DNA from: Ignavibacteria bacterium
GTDB taxonomy: Bacteria > Bacteroidota > Ignavibacteria > Kapaibacteriales > Kapaibacteriaceae
Assembly: GCA_015709655.1 (NCBI GenBank)
Contig: CP054181.1
Coordinates: 1,422,207-1,486,206, forward strand
Direction: 5' to 3'
DNA length: 64,000 nt
Shown: in pieces, positions 8,657 through 19,084 of the stretch
Layout: every line of letters begins with the position of its first letter
How positions within the stretch are numbered: position 1 is the stretch's first letter
Program-made: the position numbers and the translations under genes
Notes under the pieces: generated by a model
What the model saw: only the letters and a program-made list of their open reading frames with translations
What the model was told of the DNA's origin: nothing
Database searches by the model: none

Positions 8657-9817
8657 TCAAAAGTAAATGGGAATCGACTGTACGCGCTTGTTATTTGTTA
8701 TTGTGACAAAATACAATCCGTGTGCCATCTGATTCAGTGGTATCGTTATTCGGTCCGTTGATACTGTTTGAGAAGTTATAATTCTACCAAAAGTATCAAC
8801 GATTCGAATTGCGTTTGGGCCACCATGAAGATTCTGTATTGTAATAATATCGCGATGAACGCTCCATTGAATTACAGACCCTTCATTGCGGTCCAGTTTG
8901 TTTTCTTGAATTCCTACCGGTTCTCGTTTAATAATATTGGTGATGGCAGTCTTACCTGGTTGTGTGCAAGTACATGAGTCAACTATTTCTGTTCTGTATC
9001 TTATTGCCACGGTGTCAGCTGCGGTTCCCGGAAATCGTATATAAACAGTACCTGGAGTTTCACTTCCAGTGGTTTGGAATTTTATGGTTACATGATCTGT
9101 TGCCACCGTATCGATTGCCGAGTAAGCAGTGCCTGCGAAACTGACTGAGTCGATTGTGACAAGGTTCAGTCTGTCTGACTCAATGTGTAGTTTAACCAAT
9201 TTGCTATCAGTGGACTGCATGGTTACCAGCGCTTCAATTTCAACCAGGTCTGTAGTGTCTGCAAGAGATATGGTGTCCGAATGAGTTACGATACCGGTTG
9301 TAGAGTTGACTTTGGGTATTGCCACTGTTTTCAGTGTGTCAGCGATAAATGCAGTAACCACCCTCTTAAACTCTTCATTAAACTCAGGCTCCCATGGAAG
9401 AGTTAACGGCACTTCGGTTCCGCATCCACCATTGTAATTGCCTGCAACTGCAAACAGGGGAAGATTGCCTTTTACGTTTCTGGTGATTGTAAATGCACTT
9501 ACCCTCATTTCACCAGGAACGCGGAAGTTGAACGCAGGGCTAATGTCGGAAAACTTCATTTGCTCTGCCAGTGTTCCCGATGTTAGACCATCTGTAGGTG
9601 TAATCAGGCTTGTGTCAAAACCAATTGTAATGTCAAAGGACATGAGGCTGTCTGAATCGTAGATGCTGCCCAGCGATGCAGATATCAGCCATCGTTTTTC
9701 ACCCGAACATACGTCCACGATACGGTGCGACGTTACGATTAGGGTGTCTTTTGCTCTGATTGTGCTGCCGGTTGCCATAAAAACAGCAACCAGCAGCATT
9801 TTCAGTAAGATTTTCAT
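8657..9817 (-). CDS. Exported cohesin-like protein with a degenerate T9SS-type C-terminal domain
   Basis: This 386-residue protein has a signal peptide ending near TIRA and, unlike most of its neighbours, no Gln after the cut. Residues 35-130 include SFDITIGFDTSLITPTDG, again resembling the cohesin/carrier fold seen in the neighbouring 5514 protein. A second beta-rich region with many Ser/Thr/Asp residues follows. The C-terminal 85 residues keep the shape of a sorting domain (WSVHRDIITIQNLHGG, IRIVDTFGRII, GLYFVTITNNK, then IPIYF) although the usual PNP motif is missing. The ATG at 9817 is supported by the signal peptide. It sits 43 bases after the 9861 gene and 32 bases before the start of the 5514 gene. 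Confidence 0.75.
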   Translation of the reverse strand: MKILLKMLLVAVFMATGSTIRAKDTLIVTSHRIVDVCSGEKRWLISASLGSIYDSDSLMSFDITIGFDTSLITPTDGLTSGTLAEQMKFSDISPAFNFRVPGEMRVSAFTITRNVKGNLPLFAVAGNYNGGCGTEVPLTLPWEPEFNEEFKRVVTAFIADTLKTVAIPKVNSTTGIVTHSDTISLADTTDLVEIEALVTMQSTDSKLVKLHIESDRLNLVTIDSVSFAGTAYSAIDTVATDHVTIKFQTTGSETPGTVYIRFPGTAADTVAIRYRTEIVDSCTCTQPGKTAITNIIKREPVGIQENKLDRNEGSVIQWSVHRDIITIQNLHGGPNAIRIVDTFGRIITSQTVSTDRITIPLNQMAHGLYFVTITNNKRVQSIPIYF

Positions 9818-9860
9818 AGACCATTTTTTTGTGATACAGGGAAAGGGGCTTAAACCACTC

Positions 9861-11882
9861 TTACCTGGCGATCACAACTTTGGTATTCTCTAGAACGTTT
9901 TCACCAGTTACCCGAACAACGTAGGTTCCAGGCGATACCAGTTCACCATTTTGAGTGGTGCCGTCCCAGTTGAGTTGCATTGTTCCAGAATTAGCCATTC
10001 CGTTAAATAACGTTGTAACGTTCTTACCAAACATGTCAAATACTGCAACAGTGTAGTTTCCACTTTCAGGAAGATCCATAACAATCGATCCACCATTAAT
10101 CATCGGATTGGGGAAAGCAGCAACCTTGTTCGTAGCAAGTTCATCACTACCGTTCAAGCGTACGTTTGGCTTTGATTCTTCGTTAAAACGAATTGAACTG
10201 AATGTGTAGCTGGGATTTTGCTTTAACGTTGCATAAGCTACTGGTGTGTTGCTGTCAAACGATCCATATCCTGCAACAACGGCCACTCTGTCTGTGTTGT
10301 CAACACCAACCTGGGTGCCTACAGCTTCAACCGGTGTAATTGCAACGATGTCAGCATTTGTTTCAAAGCGGACACCAAATGCACCGGCGTGGGAATGTTC
10401 CAAATAGATCGGTACTCTAATCATACCGTTTCCAATCTGAGCAGGAACACCGAAGTGAATGTTCTCTGCTGCAACACTACCACTGATTTTACCAAAGTCA
10501 GGTCCTGTGGTGTCATTATCGTAAATCCATGGCAGGTAGGGCAAACGTCCCGAGATGTAGCGCATGATTAATGCAGCATCGTATTCGGTTACCTCATAGT
10601 AAATCTGATTCAGTGCACTAAGGTCTGGAGCTTTACCACCTAAACCATAAAGACCTTCACTTTCGTGCATCACGCGAAGTACCTGCTTACCAGTGAACTG
10701 GTCAACATCAATGGTTCTGCGCCAGATTACGATATCACCGTTAACGTCGAGTGAATCAGTACTGAAATCACGAGTGAGCTTCGTGTAGTAGTAACGTCCA
10801 CTATGGTTTACATCACCTTGATAAGCCTGGCGTTTCCAAACAGAGTCAAGCCACTTCTTTGTAACCATCGAACGCATGATAACCCGGGCATCGTTGGCTG
10901 TTACGCGACGGTTTTGGGCCATACCTTCGTGACGCTGATTGCGGGCTGCTGAGGTATCAGCATCGCCATAACCCCACATATCAAACGAAAGGTACACAAT
11001 GGAGCCAAACCGAATAACAGCGTCTGAGCGGCCATCCGATGGCTGCCAACGGGTTGTACTGTCGGTACGCATGTTTGCGCCAAGTTGTGGCGACCACACG
11101 AGACCATTCCAGAAGTCGGAAAGATAACCAGGGAATCCGCCACTACCCTTGATACCAACTGTTGCACCACGGGTGACAACGATTGTGTTTGTGGTATGCG
11201 GATTTCCGCCAACTTGACCGTATGCAAATTCAATGTCACCCTGATAATTGGTTGAAGCATCACCTTCGTAAATGCGGCATTGGAAGTTGCCTACTGAAGA
11301 GTTGACTGACTGATCATTAATATTCAGATTCTTCCACTGAATTATCATGCACCTGCGAACAGGCTGAATGGTGTCGCAGTTTTCGTCACGGTCCACATCA
11401 TAAGCCCAGCTGATTTCTGACGGCATGTACCCTTGGAGGAATTCCGAGGCAGTACGAAGTCTGTGATCACCCCAGAACGGAGCAAGCACATTGTCAGGAA
11501 ACGATGCCGAGTTGATGAAGAGTCCTGCCGATTGCTTTGCAGGCAACAGTTTTGTACCGTCGAACGTAACAAAGCCGTTTACGCTCACATATAGGTGAGT
11601 GAAACTCGTGCCGTTAAAGTTAAATGTAAAAGGCATTTGGACTGTCGCGTACCCATCGTCCAAATTATTCGTATTTACAGGCGGTAAAACAAAGGATGCA
11701 GGTGGAATCACATTCTTGTTTACTACTGAAACTGGGCAAAGGTATAAATCTCTGTATGGACGGCCTACAACAAGTTCGGGTTGGTGAAACTGATTAAAAA
11801 TCTGTTGCGCCAAACCGTCCACCGCGCCGCATGTGATCATACAGAGCACCACTGCCATTGCAATGTTTATCTGTCGGTTCAT
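9861..11882 (-). CDS. T9SS cargo protein with dockerin-like repeats
   Basis: The ATG at 11882 is chosen because ACGAGGT lies just upstream and the longer frame begins with TTG; the protein then has 673 residues. The signal peptide ends in GLA before Gln-Gln. Residues 75-250 contain a VSVNGFVTFDG ... APFWGDHRL module common in surface proteins of this group. Two helices of dockerin type follow, VTANDARVIM (about 327-336) and VTEYDAALIM (about 431-440), separated by a GDVNHSGRYYYTK and DVNGDI calcium-loop-like stretch. A cohesin-like segment (GAFGVRFETNADIVAITP) comes next, then a sorting domain with AFPNPM, YTVAVFDMFGKNV and GTYVVRVTGEN. A surface assembly role is plausible; no catalytic residues are visible. 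Confidence 0.8.
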   Translation of the reverse strand: MNRQINIAMAVVLCMITCGAVDGLAQQIFNQFHQPELVVGRPYRDLYLCPVSVVNKNVIPPASFVLPPVNTNNLDDGYATVQMPFTFNFNGTSFTHLYVSVNGFVTFDGTKLLPAKQSAGLFINSASFPDNVLAPFWGDHRLRTASEFLQGYMPSEISWAYDVDRDENCDTIQPVRRCMIIQWKNLNINDQSVNSSVGNFQCRIYEGDASTNYQGDIEFAYGQVGGNPHTTNTIVVTRGATVGIKGSGGFPGYLSDFWNGLVWSPQLGANMRTDSTTRWQPSDGRSDAVIRFGSIVYLSFDMWGYGDADTSAARNQRHEGMAQNRRVTANDARVIMRSMVTKKWLDSVWKRQAYQGDVNHSGRYYYTKLTRDFSTDSLDVNGDIVIWRRTIDVDQFTGKQVLRVMHESEGLYGLGGKAPDLSALNQIYYEVTEYDAALIMRYISGRLPYLPWIYDNDTTGPDFGKISGSVAAENIHFGVPAQIGNGMIRVPIYLEHSHAGAFGVRFETNADIVAITPVEAVGTQVGVDNTDRVAVVAGYGSFDSNTPVAYATLKQNPSYTFSSIRFNEESKPNVRLNGSDELATNKVAAFPNPMINGGSIVMDLPESGNYTVAVFDMFGKNVTTLFNGMANSGTMQLNWDGTTQNGELVSPGTYVVRVTGENVLENTKVVIAR

Positions 11883-11928
11883 ATTTAACCTCGTGATTTT
11901 CAATTATTTGCTTTTCGTAGGTGGAATT

Positions 11929-11952
11929 GGGGGCTGTGAATTAACAGCCCCC
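11929..11952 (-). other. Strong hairpin between two surface-protein genes
   Basis: The sequence forms a perfect 9-base-pair stem, GGGGGCTGT (11929-11937) with ACAGCCCCC (11944-11952), and a 6-base loop. It lies between the stop of the 11962 gene and the start at 11882. On the minus strand no T-run follows, so it is not a classical terminator. It could trim or stabilise the mRNA of the giant gene, or act as a leaky terminator. Confidence 0.5.
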
Positions 11953-11961
11953 TGTTGATTA

Positions 11962-14900
11962 TTAGCGCATGATTACAACTTGGTACGTAGCAGACTTTGT
12001 TCCATCGGAGATACGTACAGTGTACATTCCGTTGGCTACAGCAGCACCACTTGCGGTACCATCCCAATCAATTGAGTGCTGACCCGCTGTAAACATCTGG
12101 TTTGCAAGTGTAGCCACGTGTGAGCCGACTGCATCAAATACTTCAACCGTCAGGTGAGAAGCCACCGGTACGTTAAAGGATATCGATGTTTCGGATACAA
12201 ACGGATTTGGTTTTGCACTTGTTACAGTCAGGATATTGGAGATTGTCATATCGTCTGTTTCTACACCGGTTGTGTAGTCATAAACGATTATGAATCCACC
12301 AATCGATGTACGGCTGATGACGAGCGTATCGCACTGACCTTCTTTATGAAGAATGTCAGCTGCCGAACGGCCCTCGCCAGTCTTCATGTTGAAGTTAAAG
12401 AGAGCACCATTCGAGATATCGTCACGAATCCAGTAACTGCCAGGATTGGTAGCGTCTGTTGCCGGGATCTCGTCGCGACACCATGAAATTGTTACCGGGA
12501 AGTATGCAGAGCTTGATCCTGTTTCACCACCTGCTTGGAAGCGAGCACGATATACTGCTTCGCCAGGCGTAGAGCTGAATGGGAAGATGTTACGGAGAAT
12601 ACCATTTCTGTTCGGAACCGTCCAGCGAGCATCAAATACGTCGATGTATGGTACCGGTGGTAATTCGTATTCGCAGTAGTTCGAGTCGAGTTGACCAAAC
12701 GAGCCATCTTCGTCACCACGTGTAGCCGGGTTGGCGCCACCAAGTCCAAATACAAGGTTCTGGAATGCACCAAGATTGTTGCGGACCTTCACGTTGGCTG
12801 TAAATCGTGTTTCATCGGAAACAGCAACATTATAAACAAGCGTATCTGCAGCACCATGCGAGTCGGTAACGCGAATTTTAATCGTAATCCGACCATTTAC
12901 AGGTGTTCCATTCAATGCTGTTGTCGATATCACGACCTTTTGAGTATCTGCAACAGGACTACTGAGTGTGCTCGGCGTAAAGGTCCAGGTGCTGCTCAGT
13001 GGTTCGAGTACCTCGAACGAAAGTTGTTCGTTATCGGCCTGCTTACGCTTCAGGTCAAGATCCGTTACGTACACTGTGTCTTCGTAAGCCTTTCCAAGGT
13101 CAACACACTTTAAGATCGGTGATGAGAAGAGGTCAGGACGGTGATTAACAGCTTGAACGCGCAGGTCAATTGTAGTGATGTCACTTAAATATCCAGCGTC
13201 ACGAACAAGAACAGTAACCTGAACAGTTGTGTCCTCAAACGGGAGGTCTGTTACTCGTGCCGTTCCGTAGAGGAGGCCGCTTACGTCATTGATCTTGAGC
13301 CACTTTGGTGTAGTCTTACGTGTGCTGTCAAGAACGATGAAGCCAGCTTCGTGGAAGTACGGGTCTATTGCAATCGAGTCACGTTGATCATCTTGATAAA
13401 TAAGCTCAAACGTGTGTGATTGACCCCAGTTCGGATCAAATACCTTGATACGACGTGAAGAGTCAAGTAACTCGATGTTGTAGTCGAGGTCTTCAATTGC
13501 GTCTTCGAGATTTGTCGTAACAATCTTTGGTTGAACGTTAACAAACACTCTACGGGTTAGTGTGTTAATACCACCATGACCGTCATTGACAACGATCGAA
13601 ACCAGCGAGTCAGTGTTCAAGTCATCGTGCCACGGGTTACCACCGTTATCAAAATTGGTTGGACGCAACAGTTGGCGTGCTTGGTTACCATCGATACGAA
13701 TATCGATCTTCCCTGCACTTGTAAAATCTTCTGCAAATACGTCCGGGGTAGCGGGGTCGGCATACTTGCGCATGAATGTATTAGACATCCACTGCGGACG
13801 AGCCATCACGACCTCATCCAGCGTTGTATCTGCCGGGGAGTTACGAATTGCAATTGATTGATAACCATATGCTGTTTTGCCGTACTTAAAGTCCCAAGGA
13901 CCGTACTGCTGAACTACGTAGCGTGAGCCGTCAACAGCTGCTGCATCCTCAAATTCGTCGTCAGTGTTAACGTCGAGTCTGAAGCGTAATGAGTCAGTAA
14001 GGTTAGCAACAAAGTGGACGTCCAGCGTATCGTTTTGTACCGGCAACGGAGCAAGGTTCGGGTCGTTGTATACTTCCCTGACGATAGCATTCAATGGTTG
14101 AAGCTTACGACCTACTCTTGACTCGGTTACAGGCATGTAGAGGGTATCCCGGAAAATACCTGCCTGATACGTGTTTGTGTCAGTTGTTGTTGGGTCAAGA
14201 ACAATTGTTGAGTTACCAGTTTGCATTCTGGTGTACTGCGGGCCGGCAAGGCCGGTTTTGTGTACCCACAGGAAGCGAGGTAAGCTGTCAACAACATGGA
14301 TCCTGAACCGATAGGCATTTGTATCAAGCCAGCCAAAGTTGACAGTATCTTGCTGTAAATAACGGGCATTTGTATTCGTTGGATCACGCTGATCAAGTGG
14401 CAGTGCGTTGTTGTCGTATTTCTGTGCATGGAAATATGACGGATAGAGGTATAACCACTTTGAAATTGTATCTTGGCCAATTCCTGCTGCTCTAAGTGAA
14501 TCAACCACTTCAAGCGATGGCGGGAAGTTCTTTGCTACAACTTCGACTGTTTCACCACCCGGTACGATGTACGGGTTAATCGGACGACCGCGGAAGAAGC
14601 GGAATCCACGTGCTTCCCAGCTTGTGCTGTTAGCATCGGACTTCTTAACAAGGGTGTCTCGAAGCCAATAACGGAGGGCTGAACCCTGATCAACGATCGA
14701 CCAGAAGTACGAGAGCTCAGATCCAAAGGTTGGATCAAGAATTACACGCGGATCATAGAACTTGTTGATATCAACTGCTGTAGTTGCAAAGATTGAGTCG
14801 CGTTCGTAAATGTCCGGAGATTCATAGCGATTACCAATTGGTCTGTTTGCTGAGTCGGCGGGATAGAATTCCGGTTCATTAAACCAGCTTCCACCACCTG

Positions 14901-17900
14901 GTCGCGGTGAGTTGCGCGATGTAATTGGTGTATACAGGCGGTTTTCAGTAACAAATACACGATTACGCATTTCCGGATGGATATACGGAGAGTTACGAAG
15001 TGTATCGCCCGATCCTGTGTAGAGCGGCGGCTCTGTTTGATTGTTAACTGTGAATGTAAGAGCGCCATCAAGAGCTGCAGATACGCCTTCTTTCCATAGG
15101 ACTGTCCGAGAAACTACGGATACGTTATCCCCGTTGCGGACAGGTAATGCGCGGAAGCGTTCACCACCATAATATGTTTCCTTACCATTGTTTGAGGTTG
15201 GTAATGTAGGACGGTTGGCAAGGCGGAAGTTTGCACCACCAAGCTGACCTAATGCAGTACTACCGTCCCAAACGCGTCCTTGCAGTGCAGATGAGTCTTC
15301 GGCAACCGGGTTGTGACGCAGGATATTCAGGAGCACTGCGCCAACACCGAATGATGCCAAGCCTTCATTAGCACGCCGGTAGTTTGGATCGTCACCATTT
15401 GTGGAGTCAGGAACCAGTTCCACGCGAGCAGCACGGAAGACTGAATCTGTTACGCCACGCTGACGCATATTAATGCGAATGTAGTCACCTGTACGTTCGT
15501 TAATAACGAAGAATACTGACTCATTAACACCTCTAGGGTCGTTATTGCTGATTTCTGCTGTTTGATCATAATCGGCACGAGCTTCAAGGAAGACAGGGTA
15601 GCCAATAGGATGATCACCAACAAATTCAGTTTGCACTGCAGCAATAAATGGATACTTATCAGCATCGTACGGACAACGCGTCATTCTCTTAACATACTTG
15701 TTGTACGACGGCTGAGTTGGATCCGTATAGCGTTTCAGGACCGGCGGAATACCAACAGCAAAGTCTTCGATTGGTGACATACGGCGCTTACCGTAGTCAG
15801 CAGTTTTAATGTCTGTACCCTTATCAAAAATGTCATAAATTCTACCAGCCATTAAGAGCGTATCTGGAATTGTCCAGATTGGAATTGGTTGATAGTGAAT
15901 ACGATATTCTGACTCGAATGGTCCTTGTTGGGTACCGGTTCCACCGCGAACAAACTGTAGATGGGTTTCACCGTTGCCAGCAATAAAGAATGTTTCCTGA
16001 GTTCTATTGAATGTGTTGTTGTTAGACAATGGTAGGATTGTGTTAACGTTGGCTTCTGTACGGCCCCAATAGTTGCCGCGAAGTGTATCAACACCACCAA
16101 ATCCAAGACCGGTTGTACCAGCAAGCACACCCTTTGTGTCCTGCGCGTCGGGTAACCGTATAATGAATCTTGCATCGTTGTCATAAATGGAGTTTGCTGC
16201 CCAGCTGTATGTTGACCAGGGAAGCGGACCAACCATTTCGCCATAAAGAATAGCACCGGCAAGGTCACTTGAAGCAGGATTATCTGTTGCAACCATTGGA
16301 CCGGAAATAGTATCACTGTGACGACCAATTTCGGATGTTGCTGTGTTGTTTGTTACCAAGCAGCGCAACATTGCAAGTTTTAAGTCGTAGTTATCGGAGT
16401 AAATTGCAGCACCACTGTATGCGCTGTTCCCTTGGAACCGAACGCGGTCAAAACCGAAAGTATCTACACGAATTCTAATTGAGTCTGCAATGTAGATAGC
16501 TCCACCTAGACCTGTACCGTTTTCACGAAGGTTTGTACCAGGATGTGTTGTTTGAGCTGATCCAATTTGTGTGACACCATTACCCATGCGCTGCATGTTC
16601 GGATAGGCTACGTTGTCGTAGAATCTGGTGAGCATGCGTTCATCGGGACGAGGAGCATTTGTACTATTAGTGCTATAGGTAAATACATCCATATTGGGAG
16701 TATAGCCAAGTACGACGCCGTTAGGTGCAAATGATACGTTGTCAAGGTCTGTCAGCATGAAGCGACGACGAGCAAGTGTATCAGGTGTAACCACTGCGAT
16801 ACCACCACCGTTGCCATTATATGCTGTGTTACCACGAAATTCAACGGCCTTCACAAGATTGAGGTCGGCATTCAGGGTGTATAAACCACCACCACCACGA
16901 ACATCAGCGCGATCGTTTGTGATATCGCCAACCTTGTTATTTAAGAAGTGAGCACGAACAAAGCGAAGTGCACGACGTTCTACCTTAAGTCCTGGTGCTA
17001 AGTCAACAGCTACACCACCACCGTAGAATCCGGCTGTGTTGCCAGTTAATTCTACACCGTAGTTCGTACCATACACCCAGAGTGGACCGCTAACACCACC
17101 GGCACCGTAGATATACATGTTGTTACCGGTATGAATAGCACCACCTGAAGCCGTTGCCTTGTTGTTTCGGAATTTGATGTTAAAGCCGTAGTTGCGGGCA
17201 ACGATAATGCCATCTGAACCTCCTACGTGAGGGGTAATGGCACCATCGTGGTTTGCTTCAACGTAAACGGCACCACCACGTCCGGACTGATTATTAATGA
17301 AGTGTGTTGGAGGATTATTGTCCAGGTTGCCGCGAATTTCCAGTTGTTCAGCTGAGCTGGCCGCATATACCGCACCACCCTGTGAGTAGGTAGCACTTGA
17401 TGTGGCAAGGTTAGCTGTACTCAGACTAGTAATGTACGGCACACTTGTTGAGTTGCCGGTGAATCGTCCTGCAAGAATCACACCCGTTGAGTCGCCAATG
17501 TAAATTGCACCACCCTTGGCACCTCTTGTAACCTGGTTGCCTACCGGCGTCGATGGTTGACGGTTAAGAGCGTAGTTGTCCAGACACTCGAGTGTATCCT
17601 TACCTTGGAAGTCGTTTATACCAAGACCAACTACCATGTGCGTACGGCCAGCTATATAAATAGCACCACCGTGAGCAGTGTTCTTTTGCGAACGTGTGAT
17701 GTTACCAAAGACTGTTGCTGCTTTATCAACATCTGTTACAAACCGCACCGGACCAACACGAACTTCTTCAACATTAGAAAGAAGAGCACGGTTTCCGGAG
17801 AATCGGTTCTGACGAATCCGGCCTAAGTAAACGGCAAGACGCGCGTCGTCGAGCGACTGCCTGTTCACGTTGGTAAGTGGTTCTGGTGCTGAAAGGTGTA

Positions 17901-18987
17901 ACAGGTCAATGGCTGTTAATTGCTGATCGATTGGGCTTGCTGTCCACGGATCAGTAATAAATGGATTTGTTGTTGCATTATACTTTGGTAATGCATCAAT
18001 CTGACTCTGCGTTAATTGTGGCCACAGCTGAAGGTTTGTTCCTGCATACTGGTCACGGGGTGCCTGAAGAATTTGCAAGGCACCACCGTTGTAGCGGGCC
18101 ATGTTGTTTCTGAAGTTACAGCCTACAACCCAGGTACGAACGGAGAACGTGGTGATTGCACCACCACTACCGTTTGCTAAACGCAAGAGAGCATCGTTTG
18201 CTGTTTCAGCTTGCTCATGAGTTAAAATATTACCCGTTGAGTTCTGAAGATAGTACGGTTCCTTGTCAACTGTCGTGTCCTTCCTGAAGTTAAGGAAGTC
18301 TACGTCCCGGAAAAATGCCGCACGAGCACCTGGTAAAACAACTATGTGACCCCATTCGCGAGAGAAGTTGTTTACGTCACCAGCAATGAAGGTGATTCTC
18401 TCTGGGCGCACATTGATTGGCGTAGCTGGAGTTTTTACGGTTTCCCTAAACCAGGGCAGGTTGTTAATGGCAGGAATTAAACCTCCCAGGTGCAACCTTG
18501 ACGCAGCATACATAACCGCCATGGCTGGCGTCATGTTCTGCAGGTATGGGTTAGAACCAATATTTACCAGAAATACTTCATTGTATTTCGTTGGGTTAAT
18601 AGTGGGTTCGTTGTAGATCGTCGACGTCACCACGCCGGAAGCGCGGAAATACGCCGGATCGGCATACCCTGAATATGGCGGTGCTAAGGCATTCGCCGCA
18701 TTCGCATTATATGTTGCCGATGCCCGACCATCCGCTATAATCCTACCACCAGTCGAGTCGACCAGTCGACCGTTTGGTAGGAACTCGACTCGAGTTCCGG
18801 GTTCAATGACCAGCGTGCCGCCGATCGTGTACGTACCGCTAATACGATAAATGGTATCCTTTACAAATATCCTTATATCGTTTGGCGGCAGACTACCGCG
18901 AACCTCAACATACCCTTGTCCGTGGGCTACTGTGAGTGCGGTTATCAGCGCTAGCAGCAAGCTGCTTAGTCGAAACCAACGTTGCAT
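11962..18987 (-). CDS. Giant surface protein: beta-helix repeats, cadherin-like region, T9SS sorting domain
   Basis: At 2,341 residues this is the largest protein in the window. The ATG at 18987 follows a good GGAGGT site. A signal peptide ends in AHG before Gln. From about residue 290 to 960 there are at least ten copies of a GGAIY/GGAVY/GGGVA motif, each followed by a short strand, the pattern of right-handed parallel beta-helix (polymorphic outer-membrane protein-like) repeats. Beta-rich regions follow. Around residues 1,750-2,100 segments such as VVNDGHGGINTLTRRV and RVTDSHGAADTLVY resemble cadherin/Ig-like units. The end is a FlgD-like and sorting domain: AKPNPFVSETSISF, LTVEVFDAVGSHV, GMYTVRISDG. 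It is probably an adhesin or stalk-like structure. No enzyme site is visible. Confidence 0.85.
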   Translation of the reverse strand: MQRWFRLSSLLLALITALTVAHGQGYVEVRGSLPPNDIRIFVKDTIYRISGTYTIGGTLVIEPGTRVEFLPNGRLVDSTGGRIIADGRASATYNANAANALAPPYSGYADPAYFRASGVVTSTIYNEPTINPTKYNEVFLVNIGSNPYLQNMTPAMAVMYAASRLHLGGLIPAINNLPWFRETVKTPATPINVRPERITFIAGDVNNFSREWGHIVVLPGARAAFFRDVDFLNFRKDTTVDKEPYYLQNSTGNILTHEQAETANDALLRLANGSGGAITTFSVRTWVVGCNFRNNMARYNGGALQILQAPRDQYAGTNLQLWPQLTQSQIDALPKYNATTNPFITDPWTASPIDQQLTAIDLLHLSAPEPLTNVNRQSLDDARLAVYLGRIRQNRFSGNRALLSNVEEVRVGPVRFVTDVDKAATVFGNITRSQKNTAHGGAIYIAGRTHMVVGLGINDFQGKDTLECLDNYALNRQPSTPVGNQVTRGAKGGAIYIGDSTGVILAGRFTGNSTSVPYITSLSTANLATSSATYSQGGAVYAASSAEQLEIRGNLDNNPPTHFINNQSGRGGAVYVEANHDGAITPHVGGSDGIIVARNYGFNIKFRNNKATASGGAIHTGNNMYIYGAGGVSGPLWVYGTNYGVELTGNTAGFYGGGVAVDLAPGLKVERRALRFVRAHFLNNKVGDITNDRADVRGGGGLYTLNADLNLVKAVEFRGNTAYNGNGGGIAVVTPDTLARRRFMLTDLDNVSFAPNGVVLGYTPNMDVFTYSTNSTNAPRPDERMLTRFYDNVAYPNMQRMGNGVTQIGSAQTTHPGTNLRENGTGLGGAIYIADSIRIRVDTFGFDRVRFQGNSAYSGAAIYSDNYDLKLAMLRCLVTNNTATSEIGRHSDTISGPMVATDNPASSDLAGAILYGEMVGPLPWSTYSWAANSIYDNDARFIIRLPDAQDTKGVLAGTTGLGFGGVDTLRGNYWGRTEANVNTILPLSNNNTFNRTQETFFIAGNGETHLQFVRGGTGTQQGPFESEYRIHYQPIPIWTIPDTLLMAGRIYDIFDKGTDIKTADYGKRRMSPIEDFAVGIPPVLKRYTDPTQPSYNKYVKRMTRCPYDADKYPFIAAVQTEFVGDHPIGYPVFLEARADYDQTAEISNNDPRGVNESVFFVINERTGDYIRINMRQRGVTDSVFRAARVELVPDSTNGDDPNYRRANEGLASFGVGAVLLNILRHNPVAEDSSALQGRVWDGSTALGQLGGANFRLANRPTLPTSNNGKETYYGGERFRALPVRNGDNVSVVSRTVLWKEGVSAALDGALTFTVNNQTEPPLYTGSGDTLRNSPYIHPEMRNRVFVTENRLYTPITSRNSPRPGGGSWFNEPEFYPADSANRPIGNRYESPDIYERDSIFATTAVDINKFYDPRVILDPTFGSELSYFWSIVDQGSALRYWLRDTLVKKSDANSTSWEARGFRFFRGRPINPYIVPGGETVEVVAKNFPPSLEVVDSLRAAGIGQDTISKWLYLYPSYFHAQKYDNNALPLDQRDPTNTNARYLQQDTVNFGWLDTNAYRFRIHVVDSLPRFLWVHKTGLAGPQYTRMQTGNSTIVLDPTTTDTNTYQAGIFRDTLYMPVTESRVGRKLQPLNAIVREVYNDPNLAPLPVQNDTLDVHFVANLTDSLRFRLDVNTDDEFEDAAAVDGSRYVVQQYGPWDFKYGKTAYGYQSIAIRNSPADTTLDEVVMARPQWMSNTFMRKYADPATPDVFAEDFTSAGKIDIRIDGNQARQLLRPTNFDNGGNPWHDDLNTDSLVSIVVNDGHGGINTLTRRVFVNVQPKIVTTNLEDAIEDLDYNIELLDSSRRIKVFDPNWGQSHTFELIYQDDQRDSIAIDPYFHEAGFIVLDSTRKTTPKWLKINDVSGLLYGTARVTDLPFEDTTVQVTVLVRDAGYLSDITTIDLRVQAVNHRPDLFSSPILKCVDLGKAYEDTVYVTDLDLKRKQADNEQLSFEVLEPLSSTWTFTPSTLSSPVADTQKVVISTTALNGTPVNGRITIKIRVTDSHGAADTLVYNVAVSDETRFTANVKVRNNLGAFQNLVFGLGGANPATRGDEDGSFGQLDSNYCEYELPPVPYIDVFDARWTVPNRNGILRNIFPFSSTPGEAVYRARFQAGGETGSSSAYFPVTISWCRDEIPATDATNPGSYWIRDDISNGALFNFNMKTGEGRSAADILHKEGQCDTLVISRTSIGGFIIVYDYTTGVETDDMTISNILTVTSAKPNPFVSETSISFNVPVASHLTVEVFDAVGSHVATLANQMFTAGQHSIDWDGTASGAAVANGMYTVRISDGTKSATYQVVIMR

Positions 18988-19084
18988 ACAACCTCCAGTT
19001 GTAAAAACCTTATGCTTTGAATTAGTCTATGTTTATTTGTTCGTCTTTCAAAACGACGAAAGGGCATAAAATGCCATTGCGTCT

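Noticed and set aside
15852..16328. A 158-codon frame on the same strand as the giant gene but in another phase
   Set aside because: It lies wholly inside the giant surface-protein gene, whose repeats explain the open frame. Its translation has no domain features.
16500..18200. Repeated DNA coding GGAIY motifs, considered as a CRISPR or tandem repeat array
   Set aside because: The units vary in length and sequence, lie inside a continuous reading frame and share only short protein motifs.
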